Assembly (NCBI RefSeq): GCF_000330505.1
Contig: NW_004440426.1
Span: 103,877-167,876, forward strand
DNA length: 64,000 nt
Direction: 5' to 3'
Source: Entamoeba invadens IP1
Lineage: Eukaryota > Evosea > Mastigamoebida > Endamoebidae
Made by a program: the position numbers and the translations under genes. The notes below the pieces were generated by a model. The model did no database searches and was not told the origin of the DNA. It worked only from the letters and a program-made list of their open reading frames with translations. Every line of letters starts with the position of its first letter. The first letter of the stretch is position 1. Of the stretch, positions 41,200-51,503 are shown piece by piece.

Positions 41200-41655
41200 A
41201 TGGCAGGCAAAGAGAGAAAGGTTACCAATCCACGTCTTTTGAAATATCAAAAAGTCAACCAGGCACGCCGTGACGCGAAGAAGGCGAAGAAGGCTGCTGC
41301 CACAAAGCCCGTGAAAAAAGCCGTGAAGGAGTTGGCACCCCTCACAAAAGAGATGACGTTGTATATGCACCGATTTATGCACAAGGAAGGGTTCAAGCAC
41401 AGAGCCCCAAAAGCCATCAAAGTCATTAGATTCATTGCCATGAAAACCATGAAGACACACAGAATCAAATTCGATATGGGTCTCAATCAGTATGTTTGGT
41501 CTATGGGTATTAGAAACGTCGCACACAGAATCAGAGTCAGAATGGCTAGAATGCCACTCGAAGGTGAAGAAGGAAAATTCTACACTTTAGTCTCTTATGT
41601 CCCAGTCGCCTCTTTCAAGGGTCTCTTGACTAAAACAGTCGAAGCGGAAAACTAA
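41200..41655 (+). CDS. RPL31: 60S ribosomal protein L31 (eL31)
   Basis: A 151-residue protein with a Lys/Ala-rich N-terminal extension of about 40 residues (RRDAKKAKKAAATKPVKKA) before the eL31 core. The core has LTKEMTLYMHRFMHK, RAPKAIKVIRFIAMK, GLNQYVWSMGIRN, RIRVRMARMPLE and the end FYTLVSYVPVASFKGL, matching the eL31 closing strand (LYTLVTYVPVTTFK). eL31 lies near the polypeptide exit tunnel. Typical eL31 is about 120 residues; the extra is the basic extension. The ATG is at 41200, after a short leader. Confidence 0.95.
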   Translation: MAGKERKVTNPRLLKYQKVNQARRDAKKAKKAAATKPVKKAVKELAPLTKEMTLYMHRFMHKEGFKHRAPKAIKVIRFIAMKTMKTHRIKFDMGLNQYVWSMGIRNVAHRIRVRMARMPLEGEEGKFYTLVSYVPVASFKGLLTKTVEAEN

Positions 41656-42015
41656 ATTGACTCTCTCGATGTTGCGGTTAATCAATTTTGCCCTTTTTCT
41701 TTCTATTCTCTTATTAGTTCTTTTCTCATTCAATTATAATTAAATTAACTCTACTAGAAAGTATAACACTTTTATTATATTGTTGACTTGAATCGAAGTA
41801 ACTATTTTTTATTATTATAAACTATACTTATTTATTATACCATTTCCCAAAAAAATAGCCAAAAAGAGCCTAAAATAATGCAGACGAGACACCCTAACCA
41901 AAAATAGAATATACTATTTCAATAGTAAAAGAACCACCAAAAAGAGTTAATAGATCTGGACCGAAAGAAAGACGAGTAGAAGAATAACCCTAAGCAACTC
42001 AAAAAACTTGTTGGT
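41656..42015. other. intergenic region between two ribosomal protein genes
   Basis: 360 bases between eL31 and uL14, same strand. It holds the AACCCTAA box at 41986-41993 and a related ACCCTAACC near 41890. Otherwise AT-rich. Confidence 0.4.
41986..41993 (+). promoter_or_regulatory. AACCCTAA box upstream of uL14
   Basis: AACCCTAA 23 bases before the ATG at 42016, on the coding strand. One of five in the window. Confidence 0.4.
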
Positions 42016-42438
42016 ATGCCAAAGAGAGGAGCCGGAGGAAGACAAGGAAACAAATTCCGAGTGACATGCGGTCTGAACAACGCCTCAACCGTCAACTGTG
42101 CTGATAACACAGGTGCCAAGACTTTGACCATCATTTCCGTTAAGGGTTTCCACGGAAGACTTAACAGATTACCAAGAGCCGGCTGTGGTGATATGGTCGT
42201 TGCTACTTGTAAAAAAGGAAAGCCAGAATACAGAAAGAAGGTTCACACTGCTGTCATCATCAGACAAAGAAGAACTTGGAGAAGAAAGGACGGAACCACT
42301 TTGTACTTCGAAGACAACGCTGCCGTCATCGTCAACTTGAAGGGTGAAATGAAAGGCTCTGCCATCACCGGACCAGTCTCCAAAGAGTGCGCTGATTTGT
42401 GGCCAAAAATTTCTTCCAACGCCCCAACCATCGTCTAA
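42016..42438 (+). CDS. RPL23: 60S ribosomal protein L23 (uL14)
   Basis: A 140-residue protein of the uL14 family, the usual eukaryotic length. Motifs are [78 protein letters not shown] and [19 protein letters not shown]. uL14 sits on the subunit interface beneath the factor-binding site. It lies 360 bases after eL31 on the same strand, with its own AACCCTAA box, so the two are probably transcribed separately. Confidence 0.98.
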   Translation: MPKRGAGGRQGNKFRVTCGLNNASTVNCADNTGAKTLTIISVKGFHGRLNRLPRAGCGDMVVATCKKGKPEYRKKVHTAVIIRQRRTWRRKDGTTLYFEDNAAVIVNLKGEMKGSAITGPVSKECADLWPKISSNAPTIV

Positions 42439-42621
42439 TGCTCTTTATGCTCGGGAATGAATTTATCCTCTTTTGTCGACTTTTTTATTCCTCTTGTTTC
42501 AATGCCAATTTTTTACTATACAGATACTATAAATAGTACTATTTTTACTATTTGATATCCTCTCGCAGTTATGTACTAATAATATAGTTTACTAATAATA
42601 AAATAGAATTCACACCAATAC

Positions 42622-45501
42622 TCAATCGAAGAAGGGAAGTTTGTTGTTACAAACCACATCAGTAAACTCTTGAGCTTCTATATTATTCTTCCACCACGAA
42701 TAAATCTCAAACCAATTCGCGATACTCTCAGCTCTCTTCACAACATCTTGTGGGATCCCAGCCATCTCAGCAACTTTCATCCCATAACTTTTAGGACATG
42801 ACCCATCTAATAACTTATAGAGAAATACTATTTTGTTCTCAACTATCGTACACCCCATATGCGATAACTTCACATCACCACGATCACCAAATTCCTCACA
42901 AAGTTGGTGGTAATGTGTGGACACTATAAGAAGCGGCTTAATGTGTTTAATGGTATAAAGCACAACGGCGTGCGCTATAGCCAACCCGTCGTGCGTTGAA
43001 GTCCCCCGTCCTAACTCGTCTAACACTACCAACGAATTTTCACTCGCAGAGTGTAACATCTGCGCCGTTTCATCCAACTCCACCATGAACGTAGACATCC
43101 CATGCAAAATGTCATCCGACGCACCAATTCGTGTGAAGATCCGATCGATGACACTCATCGTCAGTTCCTCAGCAGTACATCTCATCCCCATTTGTGCCAT
43201 TATAACAGCCAAACACACTGTTCTTAACAGTGTAGACTTCCCTCCCATATTCGGTCCAGTCAACACAATACTCTTTGGTGTGTTCTCTCCCCCCATTTCA
43301 ATATCCGAAGGCACTGCAGTCGTTTTACTTGACACTGTTAAGTATGGGTGTCTTAATCCTTTAGCACTAAAATACGCTCCTTTGATGGTTTTATATTTCT
43401 CGTCTTCTTCCATCTGTTGTGTATGTTGTGTTGTACTCTGCAGTGGTGTTTCTATCGCTTTGTTGATGTTCTCCAGTGAGTACAACACACCGTCTTTGAC
43501 AAACTTCGGCATCGACGAATTCTCCATTGACTGTGACGCATCAGAGAGTGACAGAAAGCAATCAACCAGTCCAATGTTTTCAACCGCCTTCACTAGAATA
43601 CCAGTCTTCGCAACGTCTCCCATTATTTGATTGAAAAGTGTTCGATGCGAGTCCGCTATTTGTTTCTCATTCACATCATATTCACTCTGTATTTTCATGA
43701 TTTGCAAACTTTTCAGTCGTATATCATTCTTTGTCCGATTCACTTCTGAAAACCCTTTCGGTAGACTTTTTGCCTTTTTAATGTACTTCTCAAACACTTT
43801 CAAACTCACATTCAAGATGTGCTCCTCCCCATTCAAACTAATATACTTCACATCACTCATATTCTGCTTCACACTCTCTAACTCCTTCTCAAACTTCTTC
43901 TCTAATTCTCCTCTCTTCTCAAACGCATTGTCTATGTCTTCATTATACCCACTAAAGAACGTCAACTCGCGTTCTTCTTTTGCTCTTTCAAAGTCGTACG
44001 TCTTCTCCATTCTACTGATAAATTCCTCTAAATCGGGAAACCCTAAATTGTTGGTATTTTTCACGACGACTTTGAGTAAGTCGGGCAGATCATCAGCGAT
44101 ATTCTTGAGCTCTCCCATGAGTTTCTGGCACGTCTCAAACCCCGCAATAAGTCGAATGAAATTCGCTTCTGTAATCGTTGATGCGTCACACTGCACTAAA
44201 AGTCTTTCCAAGTCCGGAAGTGGCTTTAAAAAGGTCTTCAGTTGCTCGACAAGAGTCGGATTTTCTATAAAGAACTCGACGACGGCTTGTCTCTTCAAGA
44301 TCTTCTCGACATCCATTAACGGCTTTAATATGAATTTCTCTCGCAGAATTCGTTTCCCAAAAGGTGTTTGGCAGTTGTCTACAAAGTGGAGGAGAGTGCC
44401 TTCTTTCTCTTTGCCTTTTCTAGTGTAGAGTGAGAGATTGACTATACTCTGTGCGTCGACTATCAAGAAATCGTTTGACGACGTGACGTACTCCCCAAAG
44501 CTCCCATTCACAATGGACTTATCTGGTATCAATAACGTTCGAAAATAGTCCACCATGATCTCAAAGCTCTTCATAACACCTTCGTTCTCAGAGTACTTCT
44601 CTAAAGTGTTTGGGACTTTCCCGCGCTCAGTAAATAATTTTTGGACTTCGCTCTTCCCAAATTTTTCCGTCTTTTCCTCGACATAACTGATCTCCGCAAA
44701 CCCAAGATTTTTTAAAATGTTTTGAATATCTTCAGAGATAGTTTTATAGACTATCACCTCTTTGGGTTGAACTCGATGTAATATCGTGTGTAAGTTGTTA
44801 TGTAAATCAGTGTCGTCTATATACCCTAAAAAGAAGCGACAGACGGAAACATCACCATAACACACTCCAACGTTATTTCCAGTAAACACTAGACTCATAC
44901 AAAACATATCGCTCGTGTCAAGACAGAGTTCGGGGTCGGTGAGTGTCGACACAGTATAAATTCTTCTTAACTCCCGTCGAACTATATTGGGCTCTTTCTT
45001 CCCATTCACTCGAACTGTAGTCCCCCTCTTCTTCATCTCTTCTGATGTCTCCATTTCATCAACACATCCAATTTTATATCCTAAATTAAGCAACTTGGAC
45101 GCATACGTTGAAAAGGAGGCTTTGGGGACTCCAGCCATTCGCATATTAACTCGACTCACCACTTTTAAATCCATTTCCTTGTTGGCTATGTCCGCGTCGT
45201 TCTCGTACAATTCGTAGAACTTCCCTTTCGCAAAGAAGATCACTGTGTCAAAATTGTCTTTCTTAATGTTCCAATATTGTTTCTCAAAGGGAGTCATTTG
45301 CGCCAATGTAAGTTTTGGAATGAGAAGAGATGTCGGATCGTACTCAGACTCTCCTGGTTTGTGGCCGTTCTTGTCTTTAACATCTTGTAAAAATTTGTAT
45401 CGTTCTTCATTCTCCTTTTCAACAACTTCTTGGCGTAACTCGCGTGCGCGTGTCGTAGTAAACATGTTGTTCTTATACTCGGCACATTCCTCAATGTCCA
45501 T
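42622..45501 (-). CDS. MSH6: DNA mismatch repair protein MSH6 (MutS family)
   Basis: A 959-residue MutS homologue. The mismatch-binding domain has KGKFYELYENDADI near residue 90, with the Phe-x-Glu pair (FYE) that stacks on a mismatch and is kept only in MutS and MSH6-type proteins. Connector, lever (DLERLL) and clamp regions follow. The C-terminal ATPase has Walker A GPNMGGKSTLLRT, the FARIGA-like RIGASDDILHGMSTF, Walker B VVLDELGRGTSTHDG and the DGLAIAHAVV helix. It pairs with MSH2 to recognise base mismatches and small loops. The N-terminal region is short: there is no PWWP domain, and no clear PIP box can be seen. The start is the ATG at 45499-45501. Confidence 0.95.
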   Translation of the reverse strand: MDIEECAEYKNNMFTTTRARELRQEVVEKENEERYKFLQDVKDKNGHKPGESEYDPTSLLIPKLTLAQMTPFEKQYWNIKKDNFDTVIFFAKGKFYELYENDADIANKEMDLKVVSRVNMRMAGVPKASFSTYASKLLNLGYKIGCVDEMETSEEMKKRGTTVRVNGKKEPNIVRRELRRIYTVSTLTDPELCLDTSDMFCMSLVFTGNNVGVCYGDVSVCRFFLGYIDDTDLHNNLHTILHRVQPKEVIVYKTISEDIQNILKNLGFAEISYVEEKTEKFGKSEVQKLFTERGKVPNTLEKYSENEGVMKSFEIMVDYFRTLLIPDKSIVNGSFGEYVTSSNDFLIVDAQSIVNLSLYTRKGKEKEGTLLHFVDNCQTPFGKRILREKFILKPLMDVEKILKRQAVVEFFIENPTLVEQLKTFLKPLPDLERLLVQCDASTITEANFIRLIAGFETCQKLMGELKNIADDLPDLLKVVVKNTNNLGFPDLEEFISRMEKTYDFERAKEERELTFFSGYNEDIDNAFEKRGELEKKFEKELESVKQNMSDVKYISLNGEEHILNVSLKVFEKYIKKAKSLPKGFSEVNRTKNDIRLKSLQIMKIQSEYDVNEKQIADSHRTLFNQIMGDVAKTGILVKAVENIGLVDCFLSLSDASQSMENSSMPKFVKDGVLYSLENINKAIETPLQSTTQHTQQMEEDEKYKTIKGAYFSAKGLRHPYLTVSSKTTAVPSDIEMGGENTPKSIVLTGPNMGGKSTLLRTVCLAVIMAQMGMRCTAEELTMSVIDRIFTRIGASDDILHGMSTFMVELDETAQMLHSASENSLVVLDELGRGTSTHDGLAIAHAVVLYTIKHIKPLLIVSTHYHQLCEEFGDRGDVKLSHMGCTIVENKIVFLYKLLDGSCPKSYGMKVAEMAGIPQDVVKRAESIANWFEIYSWWKNNIEAQEFTDVVCNNKLPFFD

Positions 45502-45983
45502 CTTGTGATTTTGTAGTTTTATTTACTTAGTTGATATTATTAATACAATAGAAAGGTGTTTTTATCATTATTTTACTATAATTTATTATAATATTTATAT
45601 TATTTTTTTAATTGCAATAATAGTATAATTACTATTAATATATTTAGTTTTTTTTTTAACTATTAAACAATTAATATTTAAAAAATTACTATTTTACTTG
45701 AATAGTTAATTTAAATAGTAAAATACAATACTTTTTGTATTTACCATTAACTAATATTTTTATTATAATCTTTTCTAATTTTTTTATTTTTTTATTAATT
45801 TTCAAATCGACATTATTTCAACCATTCATCACTTTACAATAATTGACTCGCCGATTTAATGTGATGCCATTGATACCGATCATTGAGACTTAACGAACTA
45901 TTTTTTTATCATTATTTTATAACAATACCGAATTATTTTCAAATAAAAAAACCCCATTACACTTTATTAAACAAAGAAGACCA
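45502..45983. other. AT-rich divergent intergenic region
   Basis: 482 bases between MSH6 and a membrane protein gene; long T and A runs, no recognisable element. Confidence 0.4.
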
Positions 45984-47363
45984 ATGTCAACATTCCTCCC
46001 TTCTTCTCTCATGAAGAAAATTCTGCTCCAATGTGACAAACAAACATTCACATTGATGTCAGAGACATGTAAAGAGTATTATATCTACGCGACAAGTGAC
46101 GAGTTTTATACCAACTACAAACCAGGGAATTTCCACTCGAAAAATGACTTTATTTCCAAAAAGATTGTTGAGAACAATTCAATTCTATCAGAACAAATTG
46201 CGCTCCTTCATGAGAAAGAAAAGTGGCAAATGGCCTTTAAAAGAGAGTTAAACCTTTTCCTTAAAGTGTTGTTTTCAAACCATCTTTCCTCTTTTGTGTG
46301 TTGTTTGATTCTTATTCTGTTTTCAGTGCTTTATCCACTCTCACTCGATAAAACGATTTCAATAGGTACAGGACCTGTTTCATTGTTATTATTGATCCCA
46401 TTGATGTTCTTCTTTTTGGGAGTGAATTTCTTCCCCGTGTTTAAGCCAGTGAAAAGTGGACTTGACAACTTGGGGTGTTATCAATATGGCGTCGGTGATC
46501 TTTTAAATTTATTGTGGTTCCCACTGACTTTTGTAGTTCAACCACTTGCAGCCGACATTGATTGTATTCTTCCACTTTTTGTACTACTTGCTTATATTCT
46601 ATTTGTCTGTTTTTCATTTGGAGTTGTTGGATTATACTGGGTATTGATCCCATTTATTGTGTATCACACACTTGCATTCTTGTCGTGTGGAGTCACCTGC
46701 AACTGTTATCAAATAGCTGAAATGTTAAGGACTGTAAAGAAGTATCCCGATACCACATTTTATATAATGAACAATGTACCGTACGGTATCTATTTTTCTC
46801 TTGACATCATTTATAGAGGCATTTTCAAAGATTTAATTTTTATGATCACTTTGTTGTTACTTTTTCTTTCACTAGCTGGAAAGATGCCCATTGGCTCGAA
46901 TGGACAAATTGGACTGATTTGCTTCATATTTTGTTATTGGTACATTTACAATTTGGTCACTTTTATACTCATTTTTAATTTCCAGAGAATAACGTACAAC
47001 CGAAGAATGGACAGCAAAAAGGAATATTTCACAAAGGGAGTTTGTGTTATTGACATTCAAACAAAGACACTCATTCAAACATTTACAGCGGCTCTTTTTG
47101 GAATTTTTCTTGCTACTCTTTTGGCTACTACTGCTGTTCTATGTTATCAAATATATATTAAAGAAAGAACATTGAGTTACATAGTCGCTTTTGTACCTTT
47201 GATGATTTTGTTTGTTGGAATGATTGGTATTGGAAATATCAATTTGGTGTGTTTTAACCCAAGAAAGATGTGTCCTCTTCTGTGCCCAGATTGGTGTGGT
47301 GTGTTTAAGACTATTTTTTGTTTACAATGTGAACGTTTTCAACAAGGTGATGCATATATTTAA
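45984..47363 (+). CDS. F-box-like multispanning membrane protein
   Basis: A single exon for 459 residues. The N-terminus (LPSSLMKKILLQCDKQTF, then MSETCKEYYIYATSDEFY) has a good F-box pattern: an LP start, a hydrophobic helix and a Cys/Tyr/Trp-type third helix. A helical linker follows, then about eight to nine membrane helices from residue 105 on, and a Cys-rich cytosolic tail (NPRKMCPLLCPDWCG, FCLQCERF). The combination of F-box and many helices, with LSLDKTISIG and AADIDCILPLF segments, recalls the TMEM185 (transmembrane fragile-X-F) family, in which F-box fusions exist in protists. That link is by eye only. It could tether an SCF ligase to a membrane. Confidence 0.75.
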   Translation: MSTFLPSSLMKKILLQCDKQTFTLMSETCKEYYIYATSDEFYTNYKPGNFHSKNDFISKKIVENNSILSEQIALLHEKEKWQMAFKRELNLFLKVLFSNHLSSFVCCLILILFSVLYPLSLDKTISIGTGPVSLLLLIPLMFFFLGVNFFPVFKPVKSGLDNLGCYQYGVGDLLNLLWFPLTFVVQPLAADIDCILPLFVLLAYILFVCFSFGVVGLYWVLIPFIVYHTLAFLSCGVTCNCYQIAEMLRTVKKYPDTTFYIMNNVPYGIYFSLDIIYRGIFKDLIFMITLLLLFLSLAGKMPIGSNGQIGLICFIFCYWYIYNLVTFILIFNFQRITYNRRMDSKKEYFTKGVCVIDIQTKTLIQTFTAALFGIFLATLLATTAVLCYQIYIKERTLSYIVAFVPLMILFVGMIGIGNINLVCFNPRKMCPLLCPDWCGVFKTIFCLQCERFQQGDAYI

Positions 47364-47480
47364 GTGATTTTTAATTGTTATTATTTATTGTCACATAAAA
47401 ATGTTACACAAAATGATACAAATTATTACAAACTATTTGAAACGATTTTCAAGTAAACTAAAAGCACTGTAATATTGAAC

Positions 47481-48137
47481 TCACTCCTCTACATCTTTCT
47501 GTTCGTCTGGAAGAATCCCATCCAGATTTGAAATATCATCTTCAGTCACTCTGACTATGAAGTCCGACGTTCGTATCAACTCACCTTTGTAGAACAAATA
47601 CGTGTAAAACAACCCACCTGCCATTTCCATCACACCAGCAATAAGAGTGATTGGGTTTAAACATACAACAATTCCACTCCTCATTGTTAATATCTATTAA
47701 GTGTTCATAATAAATCATTGTTGTAGTAAAACAATATGCGATGTAAACAACAAACATAATCAAGAAGAACATTTTGAATAGGGGTTCCTTCATTTTTAGA
47801 AAGATGTAACTGTCGAAGTCAAGTGGTTTTTCTATAGCAAATGTTAAGAAAGCAACAACAATAGCTATCCCACCAATAATTTGGTTCAGCCCAATCTTCC
47901 ACAACGACGCAAAGCCCAAAATCAAATTGAGTAGTAATCAGTAATCATTAATTAATGAAAGTAAAACAAACAGGGACACGAAACCAAATTGATCTTCCTT
48001 GCAATGTCAACATAGTCGGATTTATAAAAGTCCTCAATGTCTATATATTTCGATAGAAAGTTGACAAGATTGGCTTTGAAAATGACAAACCAATACGTTA
48101 AACGTTGGCAACGGGTGGGTGGATCCACGGGAGACAT
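47481..48137 (-). CDS. small multispanning membrane protein (probably three exons)
   Basis: Three short open frames of the same strand can be joined: 47972-48137 (MSPVDPPTRCQRLTYW…), 47749-47864 and 47481-47693, with introns 47865-47971 (GTTTGTTT…GATAG, phase 1) and 47694-47748 (GTTTAC…AATAG, phase 0). This gives 164 residues with about three hydrophobic helices (IVVAFLTFAIEKPLDF; KMFFLIMFVILTM; LNPITLIAGVMEMAGGLFYTYLFY) and an acidic tail. The second exon's upstream limit is uncertain: an acceptor 43 bases earlier with a GTTTCG donor is also in frame. No family was recognised. Confidence 0.5.
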
Positions 48138-48440
48138 CTCTTTGTTATAACTACGTTTTGGCTTTCCCTTTATTTCTCACTTTTTTTATTTTACACTTTC
48201 TTTTTTTGAGTTTTAAATAGTTCAACCCATTGTCAAATTAAATATCTACTATATTGTATTATATTTTTACTATATACTTATGGTATAATAGAACTTTGAC
48301 GTTTTGATATTAAATAATATTTGGATATTACAAATTACTAAAGAAGTAAAAGAAATAAAAAATCTTTGTATTTTTAATATATTTGTTTAACTATAATTTA
48401 CCATTAAAAAGCATAACAATTTGAACTACAAAAACGTGAA
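48138..48440. other. divergent intergenic region
   Basis: 303 AT-rich bases between two divergently transcribed genes. Nothing recognised. Confidence 0.4.
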
Positions 48441-49814
48441 ATGTTGGAAGAGAGTGAATATCATCACATCATTCCATTTTTGAAAACACTTTCAGACGCA
48501 CAGACACTTTCTATTGTTTCTAAAAAGTTGAGAAAAGCTATAGAAACATTGCCAACCAACCCATGTTATTCTGTGTTTCTATGTGGAAAAGAAATGAAAC
48601 CAAACGCATCCACGCTGCGAAGAGAGCTCTCTTTGTTTAAGGGAATTACGTGCTTTGACTGCGGGAGTCAGATATCAAAATTGGTTTCAGAATGTAAGAG
48701 GTTTGCCAAAATATTGAACTCCTCTTGTGACATCCCATCTGAATTAACTCACAAAGTGATTAGCACTACGTTTGTCCCAAAAGATCCATCTTCATTTGAA
48801 CAGCTTGAGTCCGTAGTCGCACCGTTTCCGTCAGATCTAGAAAATTTAAAGGACATCAAAAAGTTGAAGAAGGTAGTCATCTATATTACCGAAGACGAGG
48901 TAATCTCTCAATTGTATTCAGTGGTTGTTTCTCTCCCAAAGAGTGTTAATGTTATTATTCACTTTGGAGACTTGTGTGATGACTCTTTAAAGTTGTTACA
49001 AAAAACCCAAGCAATATTAGTCGCAGACGATTTCAGAAAAGGAATACCAAATTCAAACAAGAAGTGCTTGATGTACCTTTCTGAGTACAGCACCCTAATA
49101 TTTCAGAAGGTCAAACATATGCTCCCATTCTCACTTGAGATCTTTTTAAGTCAGACTGCACTACTCCACACTGTGAAATGTGGTGAACTTAAAGAAGGAA
49201 ACCATGTGGACTTCACATGTTTAGATGGTGTCCAAGAACTTAAAATAACCGAGAGCGCTCAACACAACGTTATGTTGAGTCTTCCCGTCTCGTTGACTTC
49301 GTTGGTGTCTGATTTACCAATTGACAATCTTTCAGTGTTAACTTCGCTTAAAGATGTAACAACTTCGTATCTTCCCGACATTCCAGTCGAAGTACCCATT
49401 TTTACCCACCCCAATTTCCTTGCTAATATGCACGTTGTTTCTTCGAAGTGCGAATCGTGCAATCTCAGCACTTGTGATAACTTGAGAACTCTTGACGTCA
49501 GTGATTCGGATGTTGTCAATCTTGTTTTCCCACAAAATCTTCAACAATTTTCTTTGCGAAAATGCAACAAAGTGACAGTCTTACATTTAGTAAATTCGCT
49601 TGAAAAAGTCATAATTGAAGATTGTGAAAATCTTCAAGAAGTGAAAGGCTTAAGTAAAAAACTTGTCGGATTTACATTCAGAAACTGTAAAAAAGTAATT
49701 CCATTTTCTCTCGAATCTCAAGCTCTCAAAACCGTATTGTACAAATCGACAGAAAATGTGATTACGAATATTGACGAACTCAAAGCAAAAAGCGTTGCGT
49801 GTTTGGATTTTTAA
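48441..49814 (+). CDS. leucine-rich repeat protein with F-box-like N-terminus
   Basis: A single exon for 457 residues. The N-terminus (YHHIIPFLKTLSDAQTLSIV, then SKKLRKAIETL) resembles that of the LRR protein at 37282-39276, including a Ser-Lys-Lys after the second helix. Irregular LRR-like units occupy the rest (LTSLVSDLPIDNLSVL, NLRTLDVSDSDVVNLVFP, LQQFSLRKCNKVTVLHL, LEKVIIEDCENLQEV). It belongs to the same Entamoeba family; function unknown. The stop codon forms the first bases of an 11-bp tandem repeat (49812-49851). Confidence 0.75.
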   Translation: MLEESEYHHIIPFLKTLSDAQTLSIVSKKLRKAIETLPTNPCYSVFLCGKEMKPNASTLRRELSLFKGITCFDCGSQISKLVSECKRFAKILNSSCDIPSELTHKVISTTFVPKDPSSFEQLESVVAPFPSDLENLKDIKKLKKVVIYITEDEVISQLYSVVVSLPKSVNVIIHFGDLCDDSLKLLQKTQAILVADDFRKGIPNSNKKCLMYLSEYSTLIFQKVKHMLPFSLEIFLSQTALLHTVKCGELKEGNHVDFTCLDGVQELKITESAQHNVMLSLPVSLTSLVSDLPIDNLSVLTSLKDVTTSYLPDIPVEVPIFTHPNFLANMHVVSSKCESCNLSTCDNLRTLDVSDSDVVNLVFPQNLQQFSLRKCNKVTVLHLVNSLEKVIIEDCENLQEVKGLSKKLVGFTFRNCKKVIPFSLESQALKTVLYKSTENVITNIDELKAKSVACLDF

Positions 49815-49851
49815 TTTACTATTAATTTACTATTAATTTACTATTAATTTA
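49812..49851. repeat. 11-bp tandem repeat at the LRR gene 3' end
   Basis: TAATTTACTAT is repeated 3.6 times, perfectly, starting with the TAA stop codon of the LRR gene. Each unit contains TAATTT, matching the UA(A/U)UU polyadenylation signal described for Entamoeba. Confidence 0.85.
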
Positions 49852-49891
49852 AAATAAATCAAAACAAATATAATAGTAAATATATTATTAA

Positions 49892-50950
49892 CTAATAGCT
49901 TTTATCCTTTTTGGGATCAAGAAAAGGAATCTCATAGATATTAGCGAAGTGCATGAACCAAATGGGCACCCCCACGAGGAAAGTCCCACCGACGAAATTT
50001 CCCAAAGTGACCGGTAAAAGATTAAAAAAAATCCAATGTACTGAAGTATAGTTTGCGCCATACATTTCACCTAAAGATAAAAAGAACATATTTGCGATAG
50101 AATGTTCGAAACCGATTGCGACGAAAGCGGTAACCATAAATGATAGTATAGCTACTTTCCCAATCACATCTTTAGCGGAATTGGAGAAGAAAACGCCAAG
50201 ACAGACGATTGCGTTACATCCGATGCCACTTAAAAAAGCTTTAAAAAAAGGCAACGAGACTTTCTTCTCAGTAAATTTTTGAATTTCAGTGGTGTATAAC
50301 TCACTGTCAAATGTCCCAAGTAACTTGCCGAAGTAAACGGACACGAAGACAATCCCAATGAAATTGCCGATATAAACTATTATATGAGACTTGATCATTA
50401 GCCACTTTGGGTATTTCCCTTCGATGAATGAAGGGACGAGAAACGCACAATTTGAGGTGAAAAGTTCTGAACCAGAAAAGACGACTACGTTCAGGCCTAG
50501 ACTGAAGAAAAAGCCAAAGAGGACTTTTTGAAGACCAACGTCTAAGGAAGGAACTGCTTTTCCAATAATTATGGAGAACAACCCACCAATACCTAAGAGT
50601 AAACCAGCACATAATGAAAGGGAAAACATCTTTATAAATGGATAACGAGCCTTCTTCTCCCCTATAGAAAGTAATAACTGAGCTGTATCTGGTGCAGATA
50701 CGTAGTGCGATGAATCAACTGAGACTTTCACATTCGGGCTTACACCTAACAAATACACCTTTTTATCATTTACTAATGGTGTCTTGGGAGGAGGAGTCTC
50801 TGAGACGGAAGGAGACTCTAATTCAACTGAAAGAATGTCACTTTTATTAAGAGTAGATGTTGTAATATCCATTGTGGAATCTGACTTGTGGGGTTTGGAG
50901 ATTCTTGTGATCATAATTGTATGATTGGTGTCTTTTATATAACTATTCAT
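49892..50950 (-). CDS. formate/nitrite transporter (FNT) family channel
   Basis: A 352-residue protein. After a disordered N-terminal tail of about 110 residues it shows six FNT helices and the family motifs: GSELFTSNCAFL (the FTGN-like loop), GIGCNAIVCLGVFF, FVAIGFEHSIANMFFL and LLPVTLGNFVGGTFLVG. FNT channels are pentamers that move formate, lactate, acetate or nitrite with a proton; for an anaerobe that ferments to acetate, acid export is plausible. The central His (in GFEHSIANM) that gates these channels is present. The ATG at 50948-50950 was chosen; an internal Met near residue 13 is also possible. Confidence 0.93.
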   Translation of the reverse strand: MNSYIKDTNHTIMITRISKPHKSDSTMDITTSTLNKSDILSVELESPSVSETPPPKTPLVNDKKVYLLGVSPNVKVSVDSSHYVSAPDTAQLLLSIGEKKARYPFIKMFSLSLCAGLLLGIGGLFSIIIGKAVPSLDVGLQKVLFGFFFSLGLNVVVFSGSELFTSNCAFLVPSFIEGKYPKWLMIKSHIIVYIGNFIGIVFVSVYFGKLLGTFDSELYTTEIQKFTEKKVSLPFFKAFLSGIGCNAIVCLGVFFSNSAKDVIGKVAILSFMVTAFVAIGFEHSIANMFFLSLGEMYGANYTSVHWIFFNLLPVTLGNFVGGTFLVGVPIWFMHFANIYEIPFLDPKKDKSY

Positions 50951-51503
50951 TGATAAATGTATTACTATATATTTTAAAATTTGTTTCTATTGGATCCAAA
51001 AATGCACAACACAAAAACATTAAAATCAATTGAATTAGTTTTAAAATGTTTTAATAGTTCAAAAATACCTTTTTAACAAACTTTTAAAAATCTTTTTAAA
51101 ATGTTAAATCTAAAAAAAACAAAAAACAAATTCTATTATATAGCTTTTATTAATTAATTTATTATAAAAATAACTATAATTTTTCAATCAATTTTTTTTT
51201 TCACTTTTTAACATAAAACAAGTTCATATAAATATCATTGTGATTTTTAAGAAAAAAGTGAAAGTGGTTTAAATTTTTTTTTGACTTTGGGAGTGGTAAA
51301 TAAGAAGTATTTCGATTAACGGAGATTGTAGAACAAAACAACTTACTTTAAATTTTGAAATTAATTGTGGAAAACAGTCGGGTAAGAAGTAGATAAAAAA
51401 GTGAATATCACTCAAAGTAAAGTAATGAGAAACAGAGGACTAAATATAGTTCTTTATAGTATTTAAACATATGTACTCGTATCAGACATCATAAACCTCA
51501 GCA
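50951..51503. other. AT-rich divergent intergenic region
   Basis: 553 bases with long A and T runs; no gene or RNA recognised. Confidence 0.4.
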
